A stretch of DNA of 64,000 bases from Vreelandella glaciei (GCF_013415125.1 NZ_JACCDE010000004.1:1-64000), one strand, 5' to 3'. Numbered from the stretch's first letter, positions 15,701-24,178 are shown. Translations and numbers: made by a program. The notes: generated by a model not told the origin, from the letters alone.

Positions 15701-16429
15701 TTAGGAGCGGCGTGTTTTTCGAGATAGCCACCAAACGTCAATGCCAAACGAATATAGCAATGAAATCAACGCACTAATGGCCAGTAGGCTGGCAGTAAGG
15801 TGGGAGGTAAGTGGCGTTAACGCCAACAGCAGCGCAACCACCTGCCAGACACATACGGCTTTACGGCGAAAGCTTTCGAACAGCGGTTCTGCAAGCCAGG
15901 GGAACGGCCAACTGGCGGCCACAAACAGGTAGCGCATCCCCCCAATCATCAGCACCCACAGGCCCAGAGACTCTAACCGCAATAAGCCCGCACACAGCAG
16001 CAATATCAGTAGGGCATCCAGCTCCATGTCAAAGCGCGCGCCGAACAGGGAGTGGCTTTTGGTGCGCCTGGCAATCCAGCCATCAACGCCATCCAACAGT
16101 AGAGCGATCACCGCAATTGCCAACCATTGCCAGATGACCTCTACAAACGCATTGGCGGCGAGCGCACCTGCCAGCAGCGCGACTAATACCGCGCGGGCCA
16201 GCGTTACCCGGTTTGCCCAACCCAGTGAACCGTGGGGCCAGAACACCATCACTAAGATAGATATAAACGTGTAGAAGGCCAAGGCAACCCACCAATTGGC
16301 TGAGGTAGCCATTAATTGAGGTAATCCTTTACCTACAGTCATTAGCACCAAACCGCCCAGCAGTAGCTCTGCAGCGCTATAAAGCCGTTTGGGTAGTGTC
16401 ATGGATGAGGCATTTGAAAAAAACGGCAT
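15701..16429 (-). CDS. CDP-alcohol phosphatidyltransferase family protein
   Basis: The 242-residue membrane enzyme has about six to seven helices. It carries the CDP-alcohol motif DG-x2-A/GW-x-AR-x8-G-x3-D-x3-D, seen as DGVDGWIARR followed by GARFDMELDAL near residues 112-140. Enzymes of this family move a phospho-alcohol from CDP-activated lipid or alcohol to a hydroxyl acceptor, as in phospholipid head-group synthesis. The substrate here cannot be told. It stands alone on the minus strand. An internal ATG at residue 10 (MTLPKRLY) is an equally possible start; neither has a clear ribosome-binding site. Confidence 0.85.
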   Translation of the reverse strand: MPFFSNASSMTLPKRLYSAAELLLGGLVLMTVGKGLPQLMATSANWWVALAFYTFISILVMVFWPHGSLGWANRVTLARAVLVALLAGALAANAFVEVIWQWLAIAVIALLLDGVDGWIARRTKSHSLFGARFDMELDALLILLLCAGLLRLESLGLWVLMIGGMRYLFVAASWPFPWLAEPLFESFRRKAVCVWQVVALLLALTPLTSHLTASLLAISALISLLYSFGIDVWWLSRKTRRS

Positions 16430-16791
16430 GGTGGCTCACGAAGCGGCATCGCTGTCCGCAGTTGAAATAAATGATGCAAGTATTTTTATATGTACCATTC
16501 TTGTAGAAGAAGGTAGGGTTGTCTATATGATCAAGAAAAATAGCCTAGTTAGCTTCAAGTGTTGCACATTGTTAATCGAATAATTTCTCTTCAACCGCTA
16601 CGCTAAAGATGGTGAGCCATTAATGACTGTTCTGCATGAGGCCATTCAAGAGGTGGCCGTCCAGTATGGTAAGGGGTCAAGTCACATAACGACCAGCCTC
16701 GCCTTAATGTGCAGCGCCATGGCCCCACGCTACTTTCAATGGAATGAAATAGAGCTCGGTTTAGTTGAGCTTGTAACGAAAAGGATCGCTC
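16430..16791. other. Intergenic region before the pterin/riboflavin-like cluster
   Basis: This gap of about 360 bases is AT-richer than its surroundings and probably carries the promoter of the cluster starting at 16792. A 60-codon frame inside it is listed separately with low confidence. Confidence 0.4.
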
Positions 16792-16805
16792 ATGTCGACG
16801 CCTGA
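16623..16805 (+). CDS. Small hypothetical frame, doubtful
   Basis: This 60-codon frame starts with ATG after a GGTGAG-like site and overlaps the start of the following dehydrogenase gene by 14 bases. The product is not recognised and has no clear motif. It may be a real small gene coupled to the next or chance. Confidence 0.22.
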   Translation: MTVLHEAIQEVAVQYGKGSSHITTSLALMCSAMAPRYFQWNEIELGLVELVTKRIAHVDA

Positions 16806-17847
16806 CGATGTTGGCAAAAAGCTATACGTTGGCAAAAACCTCCACGCTGGCGAAAGCCCGGACGCTGGCAAAAACCGCTGCGCCACTGCCTTCTGGGTGA
16901 CCAGCCCAGCCCAAGGCGAGCTGCGGGGTGAGCCTCTGGCGACGCCCGCTCAGGATGAAGTGCAGGTGCGCACCTTGTACAGCGGTATTAGCCGTGGCAC
17001 CGAATCGCTGGTGTTTAACGGTCGCGTGCCTGAAAGCGAATTTTCGCGCATGCGCGCCCCTTTTCAGTCGGGTGAGTTTCCCGCCCCGGTCAAGTACGGT
17101 TACTGCAGCGTTGGTCGCGTTGAACAAGGGCCGGACGCGCTGTTAGATAAAACCGTCTTTTGCCTGTTCCCCCACCAAGACTACTACACCGTGCCTGCTT
17201 CAGCGGTGCTTGAAGTGCCCACCAATGTGCCCGCTCAACGCGCTGTATTGGCCGCCAATATGGAAACGGCCATCAACGGCGTGTGGGATGCCGAGCCCAT
17301 GCTGGGCGAGCGGATTTGCGTTATTGGTGCCGGTGTCGTCGGTGCGCTAGTGGCGTATCTGTGTGCCCAGGTGCCTGGCGTCGACGTGCATTTGGTCGAT
17401 ATCAACCCAGCGCGCCGTCAGCTCGCCGAGCAGCTCGGCGTTGTCTTCGCCACACCTGATCAAGCCCCCCATGATCAAGATTGCGTGATCCATGCCAGCG
17501 GCCACTCGGCTGGCTTGCGCCAGGCCTTGGAGTTAGTGGGTAGCGAAGGGCGCATTATCGAAATGAGCTGGTTTGGCGAGGGCGACGTCTCGATTCCTTT
17601 GGGCGGCGCTTTTCACTCCCAACGGCTGACGCTTAAAGCCAGCCAGGTAGGCCAACTGCCACCAAAACTTCGCCCTCGTTGGGACTACCAGCGCCGCCTT
17701 AGACTCGCGCTGAGCTTACTGGTGGATGAGCGCTTGGATGCACTGATCAGCGGTGAAAGCGACTTTAAACAATTGCCTACGCTTGCTCATACGCTGTTTG
17801 GGCGCGGTAGTGTTGAGCTCTGCCATCGGCTGCGATATTCCGCATAA
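16792..17847 (+). CDS. Zinc-type alcohol dehydrogenase-like protein (BchC-like MDR)
   Basis: The 351-residue medium-chain dehydrogenase/reductase has a GroES-like N-domain (YSGISRGTESLVF near 63; KYGYCSVGRVEQG near 101) and a Rossmann domain with RICVIGAGVVGALVAYL near 175. The canonical catalytic Cys of alcohol dehydrogenases is replaced by Ser in GISRGTE, as in the BchC-like branch. It probably oxidises or reduces an alcohol on the pathway intermediate made by the genes that follow. The ATG has AAGGA upstream. Residues 7-30 are encoded by four tandem 18-base units and precede the point where relatives normally begin (ATAFWVTSP). Confidence 0.85.
   Translation: MSTPDDVGKKLYVGKNLHAGESPDAGKNRCATAFWVTSPAQGELRGEPLATPAQDEVQVRTLYSGISRGTESLVFNGRVPESEFSRMRAPFQSGEFPAPVKYGYCSVGRVEQGPDALLDKTVFCLFPHQDYYTVPASAVLEVPTNVPAQRAVLAANMETAINGVWDAEPMLGERICVIGAGVVGALVAYLCAQVPGVDVHLVDINPARRQLAEQLGVVFATPDQAPHDQDCVIHASGHSAGLRQALELVGSEGRIIEMSWFGEGDVSIPLGGAFHSQRLTLKASQVGQLPPKLRPRWDYQRRLRLALSLLVDERLDALISGESDFKQLPTLAHTLFGRGSVELCHRLRYSA
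16810..16881. repeat. 18-nt tandem repeat x4 inside dehydrogenase gene
   Basis: Four head-to-tail 18-base units (GTTGGCAAAAAGCTATAC, GTTGGCAAAAACCTCCAC, then GCTGGCGAAAG- and GCTGGCAAAAA-type) encode VGKKLY, VGKNLH, AGESPD and AGKNRC. They extend the protein's N-terminus in frame. Confidence 0.9.
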
Positions 17848-17880
17848 CTTGTGTTTTTAAAATTTTAATCAGGAGTTTTT

Positions 17881-18279
17881 ATGTTTCGTTTATGCGTTCG
17901 TGACCATTTTATGATTGCCCACAGCTTTAACGGCGAGATCTTTGGCCCCGCCCAGCGTACCCATGGCGCCACCTATGTGGTGGATGTGGTTTTCCAGCGC
18001 CCTGAGCTGGATGAGGATGGCTTAGTGATCGATATTGGCCTTGCCAGCGAAACTGTCAAAGAAGTATTGGCAGGCTACAACTTTCAAAACCTGGATGACG
18101 TAAGCGAATTTAAAGGTAAAAACACCACCACCGAATTTATGGCTAAGGTGATTTTCGACCAGCTAGCCAAAGCGATCGGCGAAGGCAAAATGGGCACCAC
18201 CGCCCAGGGCATTACCCATATGGAGATCAAACTGCACGAGTCTCATGTGGCCTGGGCTAGCTACGAAGGCGCGCTATGA
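17881..18279 (+). CDS. 6-pyruvoyl-tetrahydropterin synthase-fold protein, active site altered
   Basis: The 132-residue protein has the PTPS/QueD layout: AHSF (zinc His14), THGATYVVDV (zinc His28), GLVIDIGLASETVKEVL and TTTEFMAKVI, then a Glu in KLHESHVAWASY. In active PTPS/QueD the segment is C-x3-HGH; here it is A24-x3-HGA, so the catalytic Cys and one zinc His are missing, and the LDH catalytic motif is replaced by AGYNFQNL. Ordinary PTPS or QueD activity is therefore doubtful. It may bind or convert another pterin or pyrimidine. AGGAG precedes the ATG, and it overlaps the next gene by ATGA. Confidence 0.85.
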   Translation: MFRLCVRDHFMIAHSFNGEIFGPAQRTHGATYVVDVVFQRPELDEDGLVIDIGLASETVKEVLAGYNFQNLDDVSEFKGKNTTTEFMAKVIFDQLAKAIGEGKMGTTAQGITHMEIKLHESHVAWASYEGAL

Positions 18280-20240
18280 GTCGGCGTTTTACCTTGATCG
18301 TTGCCGGTGACCCTGCTCAGCGTACCGGTGGCTATATCTACGATGCGCGTATTGTCTCGGCCCTACGTGATCAGGGTTGGGAGATTGACGTCGTGGGCCT
18401 TGCAGGCGTGTTTCCCGATGCGGACGCCGAAGCGGCAGCGGCCCTAGCTCAAGCGCTTGAGACACTTCCCGACCATGCGGCGGTGGTGATCGATGGCCTG
18501 GCCATGGGGGCGTTGCCTGACATGGTTGCCCAGCATACAACGCGGCTGGATATTACCGCGCTGCTGCACCATCCCTTAGGCGATGAACTGGGCCTTGATG
18601 AGGCTGATCAGCAGCGCTTTCATCGCAGCGAGTTAACTGCGCTGGCTTCGGTGGCGCGCATTATTGTCACCAGCCATTTTACCGCTCGGCGTTTGCCGGA
18701 GCTGGCGGCGCACTACGCCATACCCATCAATGCAAGTGTCACCGTAGTGGAGCCGGGTGTGGCCCAGGCACCGGTTAGTCCCGAAGCAGAAGCTGGAGAA
18801 ACGCTGCGCCTGCTGTGTGTGGCAACGCTAACGCCGCGCAAGGGGCAAGATGTTCTGGTTCAAGCGCTGGCAGGTGTGGCCGGTAATCACTGGCAGTGCG
18901 ACTGCTATGGCGGCGCGCGAGACGCGGCGTTTACGCAGCGCGTGCAACAACTGATTGATCAGAACGGTTTGCAAAGTAGCGTGTGTCTCCGTGGCGAGTG
19001 CGATAGCGAGACGTTGGAAGCGGCTTACCAACACGCGCACGCATTAGTGCTGCCTTCCTGGTACGAGGGCTATGGCATGGTGGTCACCGAAGCCCTGGCC
19101 CATGGTCTGCCGGTGATTACCACTACCGGTGGCGCGCTAGGCGACACCTTGCCAGAAGGTGCCGGGATAAGCGTTGAGCCGGGCGATGTTGCGGCGCTTC
19201 AAGACGCGTTGAGCCAATTTTGTAACGATGCAGAACTGCGCCAGCAACTGCGTCATGGCGCTGCGCAGGCCCGTGGCCAGTTAAGCGATTGGCAGGCGGC
19301 GAGTGAGGCCTTCGCCGCGGCGTTAACAGCGCAAAACCATGCCGCCAATGATTCGCTAACCTTGCGCGCTGGAAGTCAGTTTGAATCCGATTGGCTAACG
19401 CTGCGCGAGGCTGCTGATTTTGCTTCTCGCAGTCAGCGGTTAGCTACGTTCGCCGCTGAGTGGCTGAGCCCACTTAGCTCAGCGCCGGTAATAGCGGATC
19501 TTGGCTGTGGCCGGGGGAGCAATATGCGCTTTCTGGCTCCGCGCTTTTGCGCTCACCAGCGCTGGGAGTTGATTGATCACGATGCCCTCTTGTTAGCGCA
19601 GGCGCGCCAGTGTGCCGCCGGGTTAAGCGATAGCCAAGGGCAGCCTGTGGCCGTTGAAACGCACTGTGTATCGCTGGAGCCGATTACCGATGTACCGCTG
19701 GGCGATGCGCACCTAGTGACGGCGTCGGCGCTGCTTGATCTGGTTTCTCAGCAATGGATCGAGGCATTAGTGGGGCGCTGTGCCGAGCGGCAACAAGCGC
19801 TTCTAATCGCGCTGAGCGTGACCGGAGAGTGGCACTTTATCGATGCCCAGGGCGAGCCGGTGCTGGATGACGAAGACCACTGGCTGTTGGCTATGTTTAT
19901 TGCCCACCAACAGCGCGATAAAGGCTTGGGCGATGCGCTGGGCGGTCAGGCTCAAGAGGTGTTAGTAGCTACCCTTGAGAAGGCCGATTATCGCATTGAG
20001 CAGGACGATACCCCATGGCAGCTTGCTGCTGGCAACCATGACCAGCAGCCGCTAATGATGGCGCTGTTGGAAGGTTGGGCCGAGGCCGCCACCGAACAAG
20101 CCCCTGACGCCGCGGCACGCATTGCCAGCTGGTTGGAGCAGCGCCAGCAGGCGGTGGCCAACGGCGAGCTGGGGATTTGGGTGGGGCACCGTGATCTCTT
20201 TGCCATCCCCCCGTTTGCCAAGCCTCAGGAAGAGGCCTAA
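18276..20240 (+). CDS. Glycosyltransferase (GT4) - methyltransferase fusion
   Basis: The 654-residue protein has a GT-B glycosyltransferase domain (about 1-350) with GGYIYDARIVSALR near the N-terminus, ATLTPRKGQDVLV near 187 and the nucleotide-sugar motif PSWYEGYGMVVTEALAHGLP near 252. A class I SAM-dependent methyltransferase domain follows (about 370-560) with motif I IADLGCGRGSNMRFL near 407. The fusion suggests that one product receives both a sugar and a methyl group. Its ATG overlaps the PTPS-like gene by 4 bases, so the two are translation-coupled. The acceptor is unknown. Confidence 0.88.
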   Translation: MSRRFTLIVAGDPAQRTGGYIYDARIVSALRDQGWEIDVVGLAGVFPDADAEAAAALAQALETLPDHAAVVIDGLAMGALPDMVAQHTTRLDITALLHHPLGDELGLDEADQQRFHRSELTALASVARIIVTSHFTARRLPELAAHYAIPINASVTVVEPGVAQAPVSPEAEAGETLRLLCVATLTPRKGQDVLVQALAGVAGNHWQCDCYGGARDAAFTQRVQQLIDQNGLQSSVCLRGECDSETLEAAYQHAHALVLPSWYEGYGMVVTEALAHGLPVITTTGGALGDTLPEGAGISVEPGDVAALQDALSQFCNDAELRQQLRHGAAQARGQLSDWQAASEAFAAALTAQNHAANDSLTLRAGSQFESDWLTLREAADFASRSQRLATFAAEWLSPLSSAPVIADLGCGRGSNMRFLAPRFCAHQRWELIDHDALLLAQARQCAAGLSDSQGQPVAVETHCVSLEPITDVPLGDAHLVTASALLDLVSQQWIEALVGRCAERQQALLIALSVTGEWHFIDAQGEPVLDDEDHWLLAMFIAHQQRDKGLGDALGGQAQEVLVATLEKADYRIEQDDTPWQLAAGNHDQQPLMMALLEGWAEAATEQAPDAAARIASWLEQRQQAVANGELGIWVGHRDLFAIPPFAKPQEEA

Positions 20241-20244
20241 GCCG

Positions 20245-22245
20245 ATGGGGTTTACTCAGACGTTGTGCTCCCGGCTAGGCGCGTACATTCGCCCATGCCT
20301 GCAAAGCCCATGGCTACGGCGGGTGGTGCTCAGTATTGCCTTGCTGGGGGCCGTGTTGTTGTGGGTCGACCCCCGGGCCATCGTGGCGGAAGTGCAGCGC
20401 TTCTCGGCTGGGTGGGTAGTGCTGGCGTTAGTCATCAGTACGCTGCAGATCATGCTCTGCGCTTGGCGTTGGCAGTTTACCGCTGGGCTGATTGATGTAC
20501 CGCTGCGGTTTGCTTATGCCCTGCGAGAGTACTATTTGGCGCTGCTGGTTAATCAGCTGTTGCCCGGTGGAGTACTGGGCGATGCCGGGCGGGCACATCG
20601 TCATGCTGCTCAGACGCAGTCACGCGGTCGCGCTTGGCGAGCGGTAATTATTGAGCGCGCCTCGGGCCAGGTGGCTGTGGCCTTGCTAACGCTTGCGGCA
20701 TTACTGTTATCACCGCTCTGGCATGCCGCGTTGGGAGTGTCAGTACTTACTGCGGTGGGCTTAGGCGTCGTGGCTGTTCTCGCGGTGGTTATCGCCAGCG
20801 GCCTGCTGTTGCGCCAACATATAAGCCATCGGTTGGCACGGCTGCCGCATTGGTGCCAAGCCCTGGCGCGCGATGTTAAACGTGGCTTATGGCGGCGTAA
20901 TGTATGGCCTCAGCAACTATTCTCGTCGCTGGTCATTGTGCTGAGCTACGGCCTAGTGATGGTGTGTGCGGCGCGGGCAATTGGCGTTGAGCTAGCGGTA
21001 TTGGAGGTGCTGGCGCTGGCACCGGTGCTGCTGTTGGCGATGTTGGTGCCCTTTTCCGTGGCCGGATGGGGTTTACGTGAGGGCGCTGCGGCTGGTGTCT
21101 GGGCGCTGGTAGGACTGCCGCCGGCCCAAGGCGTGGCGGTGTCGTTGGCCTACGGTGTGCTGGTGCTGCTGGCGAGCCTACCGGGTATTTGGGTAGCGCT
21201 GAGCCGTCGCGAGAAAGCGCAGCCCTCAGACGGTGGTATCCCGCAGATGCAGGTCGAACAGCGTGTCGTCTCCACAGCGGAAGGTGCGCGTGGGCGGGCG
21301 CAGCGCACTCTCAAGCGTCTGGATGGGCGTCATTTGAAGCCCTGGCCTGCCGGAGCCGATCAGCAGCGGGGCGACCAGCAGGTGCAGCCGGTCAACGGCG
21401 CCTGCTTCGATAAACTGAGATACCGTGATGCCGCCGCCTTCAATCAGCACACGGGGCAGGCCTTTATCGGCCAGCAGGGTGATGACATCAAGCGGAGTGA
21501 AGTGGCCGTTGGCACCCAGTGGCAGCACGCAACGTTGAGCGTGGGCAGGCAGCGTCGTGTTCGCTACCCCAGGCCCCACAATCAGCAGTGTCGGCGCGGC
21601 ACTGTTACACAGCAGCGCCAAGTCATTAGAGATACGGCCGCGTGGGTCCAGCACCACCCGCGTCGGGTTAGTACCGCTTACGTGTCGCACGGTCAGTTGA
21701 GGATTATCGGCGCTGGCGGTGCCCGCGCCCACGACCACCGCGTCGACCAGGGCGCGCAGGCGGTGCAGGTGAACCAAACTTTCATGGCCGTTGATGTAGT
21801 GGGAGTGGCCGCTTTCCGTTGCGATGCGACCATCAAGGCTTTGGCCCAACTGAGCCACGACCCAGGCTGGGCGACTGGCCAACGGGATCAGGCAGTCGAG
21901 CAGCTCACGCGCCTCAACACTGACCGGCTGATCCGTTTGCCACTCACCGCTTGGCGTTACGGTGATCGCCACCTCGCAAGGGCGCCGATGACGCAGAGCC
22001 GAGAGCCATTGCCAGGCATCGGCCAGCGAAATAGTGTCGCTAGTATTCATAACACTGCTATTAACACCCGTATTGACATGGGAGTCGGGCATGACGCCTC
22101 CGCGCTAATAAATCCGCTTCATCATGCGGGCTCTACTTGGTCTAGGGCAAGTAGTTCAGAGCCAGAAGCCCGAGTAACTCGTTCAGCGCGAGCGCGTAAT
22201 AACCCCCACGCCAGGAAGCCAGGAGGCCTACATGTACCAGATTGA
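20245..22245 (+). CDS. UPF0104 / LPG-synthase-TM-like membrane protein with lost stop codon
   Basis: The first 325 or so residues (to about 21220) form a normal UPF0104 protein: about eight helices, conserved ALLVNQLLPGGVLGDAGRAHR near 96 and PFSVAGWGLREGAAAG near 268. This fold occurs in lysylphosphatidylglycerol synthase flippase domains and in putative lipid carriers. After SRREKAQPSD the frame has no stop and runs another 340 codons antisense through the whole RibD-like gene, ending at 22245, 14 bases inside the next gene. That extension is rich in Gln, His and Arg and looks non-native. The start ATG is 5 bases after the previous stop. Confidence 0.72.
   Translation: MGFTQTLCSRLGAYIRPCLQSPWLRRVVLSIALLGAVLLWVDPRAIVAEVQRFSAGWVVLALVISTLQIMLCAWRWQFTAGLIDVPLRFAYALREYYLALLVNQLLPGGVLGDAGRAHRHAAQTQSRGRAWRAVIIERASGQVAVALLTLAALLLSPLWHAALGVSVLTAVGLGVVAVLAVVIASGLLLRQHISHRLARLPHWCQALARDVKRGLWRRNVWPQQLFSSLVIVLSYGLVMVCAARAIGVELAVLEVLALAPVLLLAMLVPFSVAGWGLREGAAAGVWALVGLPPAQGVAVSLAYGVLVLLASLPGIWVALSRREKAQPSDGGIPQMQVEQRVVSTAEGARGRAQRTLKRLDGRHLKPWPAGADQQRGDQQVQPVNGACFDKLRYRDAAAFNQHTGQAFIGQQGDDIKRSEVAVGTQWQHATLSVGRQRRVRYPRPHNQQCRRGTVTQQRQVIRDTAAWVQHHPRRVSTAYVSHGQLRIIGAGGARAHDHRVDQGAQAVQVNQTFMAVDVVGVAAFRCDATIKALAQLSHDPGWATGQRDQAVEQLTRLNTDRLIRLPLTAWRYGDRHLARAPMTQSREPLPGIGQRNSVASIHNTAINTRIDMGVGHDASALINPLHHAGSTWSRASSSEPEARVTRSARARNNPHARKPGGLHVPD
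21226..22092 (-). CDS. RibD C-terminal-type (dihydrofolate reductase fold) reductase
   Basis: The 288-residue protein has a RibD_C reductase domain from about residue 75: VVAQLGQSLDGRIATESG, INGHESLVHLHRLRALVDAVVVGAGTAS, NPTRVVLDPRG and VLIEGGGITVSQFIEAGAVD. In RibD this domain reduces the ribosyl side chain of the aminopyrimidine made from GTP. The N-terminal 70 residues are not the RibD deaminase. The ATG at 22092 has GGAGG 5 bases before it. It is transcribed against its neighbours, divergent from the cyclohydrolase gene, and its whole length is overlapped antisense by the run-on UPF0104 frame. Confidence 0.9.
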   Translation of the reverse strand: MPDSHVNTGVNSSVMNTSDTISLADAWQWLSALRHRRPCEVAITVTPSGEWQTDQPVSVEARELLDCLIPLASRPAWVVAQLGQSLDGRIATESGHSHYINGHESLVHLHRLRALVDAVVVGAGTASADNPQLTVRHVSGTNPTRVVLDPRGRISNDLALLCNSAAPTLLIVGPGVANTTLPAHAQRCVLPLGANGHFTPLDVITLLADKGLPRVLIEGGGITVSQFIEAGAVDRLHLLVAPLLIGSGRPGLQMTPIQTLESALRPPTRTFRCGDDTLFDLHLRDTTV

Positions 22246-23335
22246 ACGAGCTATTTTCGATATCCGTCGCGGATTGCCAGTGGTGGTAAATGCCGGTGAG
22301 CAGCGTTTGCTAGTGCAGGCACTGGAAGGCAGTGAATCAGTCGAAGCGCTTGCTCGGTTAGCGGGTGAAAGGCCTTCGCTGGTGCTTACCCGCCACCGCT
22401 TGGCAGCCATGGGCGTAACGTTAGCCGCTGAAGCAGCCAGCTTGCCGCTCGCGACCAGGATAAGCACCAATGAGCTGCATGGCTTAGCCACGGCGGAGGC
22501 GCTTTCACAACCTGCGGGTGGGCTGCTAAGCGGCTTAAAGCCAGCGGGGTTAGCCGAGCTAGGGGCCGTTACGCTGATGCGTCGTGCGCTGTTAATTCCA
22601 GCAGCGCTATGTGCTTTTGTCAGCAAAGAGGCCGCTGCGAATATTGAGCAACAGCTAGCAGAAGGGCAGCTACTGCAAGTTACCGCTAAAGACGCTGAGC
22701 ACTGCTTGGCCGGTGCGCCGGGCATGCTGAAGCGCGTTAGCGAAGCACATATTCCCTTGGAGGATGCCGCTGAAAGCCGCTTTGTGCTTTTCCGTGAGCC
22801 GGACGGCTTACGCGAGCATGTTGCCGTCGTTATTGGTAAACCGGAGAGTTGGGAAGGTGCGGTGCCATTGCGCATGCACTCGGCGTGTTTAACTGGAGAC
22901 CTGTTTGGCAGTTTGCGCTGTGACTGTGGGGAGCAATTACGCAACGCAGTCGCCGATATTCAGGCCATGGGCGGCGGAGTGCTGCTTTATTTGGCGCAAG
23001 AGGGGCGGGGCATCGGTTTAGCCAATAAGCTGCGCGCTTACACCTTACAAGATGGTGGCCTGGATACGGTGGATGCCGACCAAGTGCTCGGTTTCGGGGA
23101 CGATGAGCGCCAGTACGCGGTAGCGGTGGATATGCTTAACGCCCTCGATATTGAGCAAGTGCAGCTGCTGACCAACAACCCGCTGAAAATGGAAGCGCTG
23201 CGCCAGGGCGGTATCGAGGTCGTCTCGCGCCAGGCGCTGTACGGCAGCGTTACCGATCACAACCAGCGCTATCTAAATGCCAAGGCCACCCGCGGCGGGC
23301 ATCTGTTAGAAGACGTACTAAGCGGGCAGCGCTAA
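22232..23335 (+). CDS. ribA: GTP cyclohydrolase II with degenerate RibB-like N-terminal domain
   Basis: The C-terminal part (about 185-367) is a complete GTP cyclohydrolase II: VPLRMHSACLTGDLFGSLRCDCG supplies the three zinc cysteines, and YLAQEGRGIGLANKLRAY and LLTNNPLKMEALR are further hallmarks. It opens GTP to a diaminopyrimidine and formate. The N-terminal 180 residues align with DHBP synthase (RibB), starting IERAIFDIRRGLPVVV, but the acidic DDEDRENEGDL motif is replaced by NAGEQRLLVQAL, so that half should be inactive. AGGAGG precedes the ATG. It probably serves the neighbouring cluster in place of, or besides, the housekeeping enzyme. Confidence 0.9.
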   Translation: MYQIERAIFDIRRGLPVVVNAGEQRLLVQALEGSESVEALARLAGERPSLVLTRHRLAAMGVTLAAEAASLPLATRISTNELHGLATAEALSQPAGGLLSGLKPAGLAELGAVTLMRRALLIPAALCAFVSKEAAANIEQQLAEGQLLQVTAKDAEHCLAGAPGMLKRVSEAHIPLEDAAESRFVLFREPDGLREHVAVVIGKPESWEGAVPLRMHSACLTGDLFGSLRCDCGEQLRNAVADIQAMGGGVLLYLAQEGRGIGLANKLRAYTLQDGGLDTVDADQVLGFGDDERQYAVAVDMLNALDIEQVQLLTNNPLKMEALRQGGIEVVSRQALYGSVTDHNQRYLNAKATRGGHLLEDVLSGQR

Positions 23336-23383
23336 CCGCCGCAAACGGTCGCGAGCTCAAGCTGCTCCAATCGTGAAGTAGTT

Positions 23384-24157
23384 TTAGTTGGTTAGCGGCG
23401 GTAGCTGGGCAGTTTCTGTCACGACTGCCGCTAACTGGCGGGCATAATGCATTACCAGCCGCTCACCTAATTCGGCGCTGGCGTGGCTGGCATCACCGGC
23501 CACGCCATGGGAGCTTAAATCCTCCGCTAACCAGGCAAACGCTGCTGCACCCTCTGCACTCACTAAGGCATCGCCAGCGGGCGCCGCAGGCGGTGTGGCT
23601 TGATAGTTATCTAGCTGGACAAGCATTGGTGCCAAATAGCGCATCATGGCAGTTTCGAGTAGCCCACCGTGTAACCCGTAACGCAGCTCATCGGCCTCAA
23701 TGGCGCCTTCCAGTGCGGGTAGTCGCGTGTAAGTGGCTTTGACCACACGCATCCCGTGGCGTCGCCGCAGGGTTAGCCCGGCTAAATCCATCACCGCTTT
23801 ATTGCCGCCATGGCTGTTAAGCAGCACCAGTCGACGTATGCCGGCGCGAGCCAAGCTATCGCCATAAGCCTCTAACGTGGCAATGGCCAGCGGCGCTGGC
23901 AGGCTCAGCGTGCCTGGGAAACTGGCATGCTCGTCGCTTGCGCCGACGGCAATGGCGGGCAGGCAGATGACATTAAGGCTCGGATCAAGCTCCTCCAGCA
24001 TGGCGGCTTGCAGGCCTTCACCAATCGTAAGGTCGGTCGCCAAAGGAAGGTGAGTGCCGTGTTGTTCAATGGCGCCGAGTACCAGCACCGCTACCGGGTC
24101 GCGTTGGGCGAACTCGGCTAACTGCGGTGCGGTGAGGGTTTGCCAATGGTGAATCAT
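23384..24157 (-). CDS. Creatininase-family amidohydrolase
   Basis: The 257-residue protein has the creatininase/MftE/ArfB fold: GAIEQHGTHLPLATD near residue 28 provides Glu, His and Asp metal ligands, LLNSHGGNKAVMD near 111 a His, and GLHGGLLETAMM near 162 a Glu. The family includes ArfB, which removes formate from the formylaminopyrimidine in archaeal F420/riboflavin synthesis, and MftE peptidases. Next to a GTP cyclohydrolase II and a RibD-type reductase, an amide hydrolase acting on a GTP-derived pyrimidine is a sensible guess. It follows the FkbM methyltransferase by 21 bases on the minus strand. Confidence 0.87.
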   Translation of the reverse strand: MIHHWQTLTAPQLAEFAQRDPVAVLVLGAIEQHGTHLPLATDLTIGEGLQAAMLEELDPSLNVICLPAIAVGASDEHASFPGTLSLPAPLAIATLEAYGDSLARAGIRRLVLLNSHGGNKAVMDLAGLTLRRRHGMRVVKATYTRLPALEGAIEADELRYGLHGGLLETAMMRYLAPMLVQLDNYQATPPAAPAGDALVSAEGAAAFAWLAEDLSSHGVAGDASHASAELGERLVMHYARQLAAVVTETAQLPPLTN

Positions 24158-24178
24158 GAAATGATAAGCCTTTAGGGT

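Noticed and set aside
21230-22245. C-terminal 340 residues of the run-on UPF0104 frame as a real domain
   Set aside because: They are the antisense reading of the RibD-like gene, with no family likeness; reported as a stop-loss observation.
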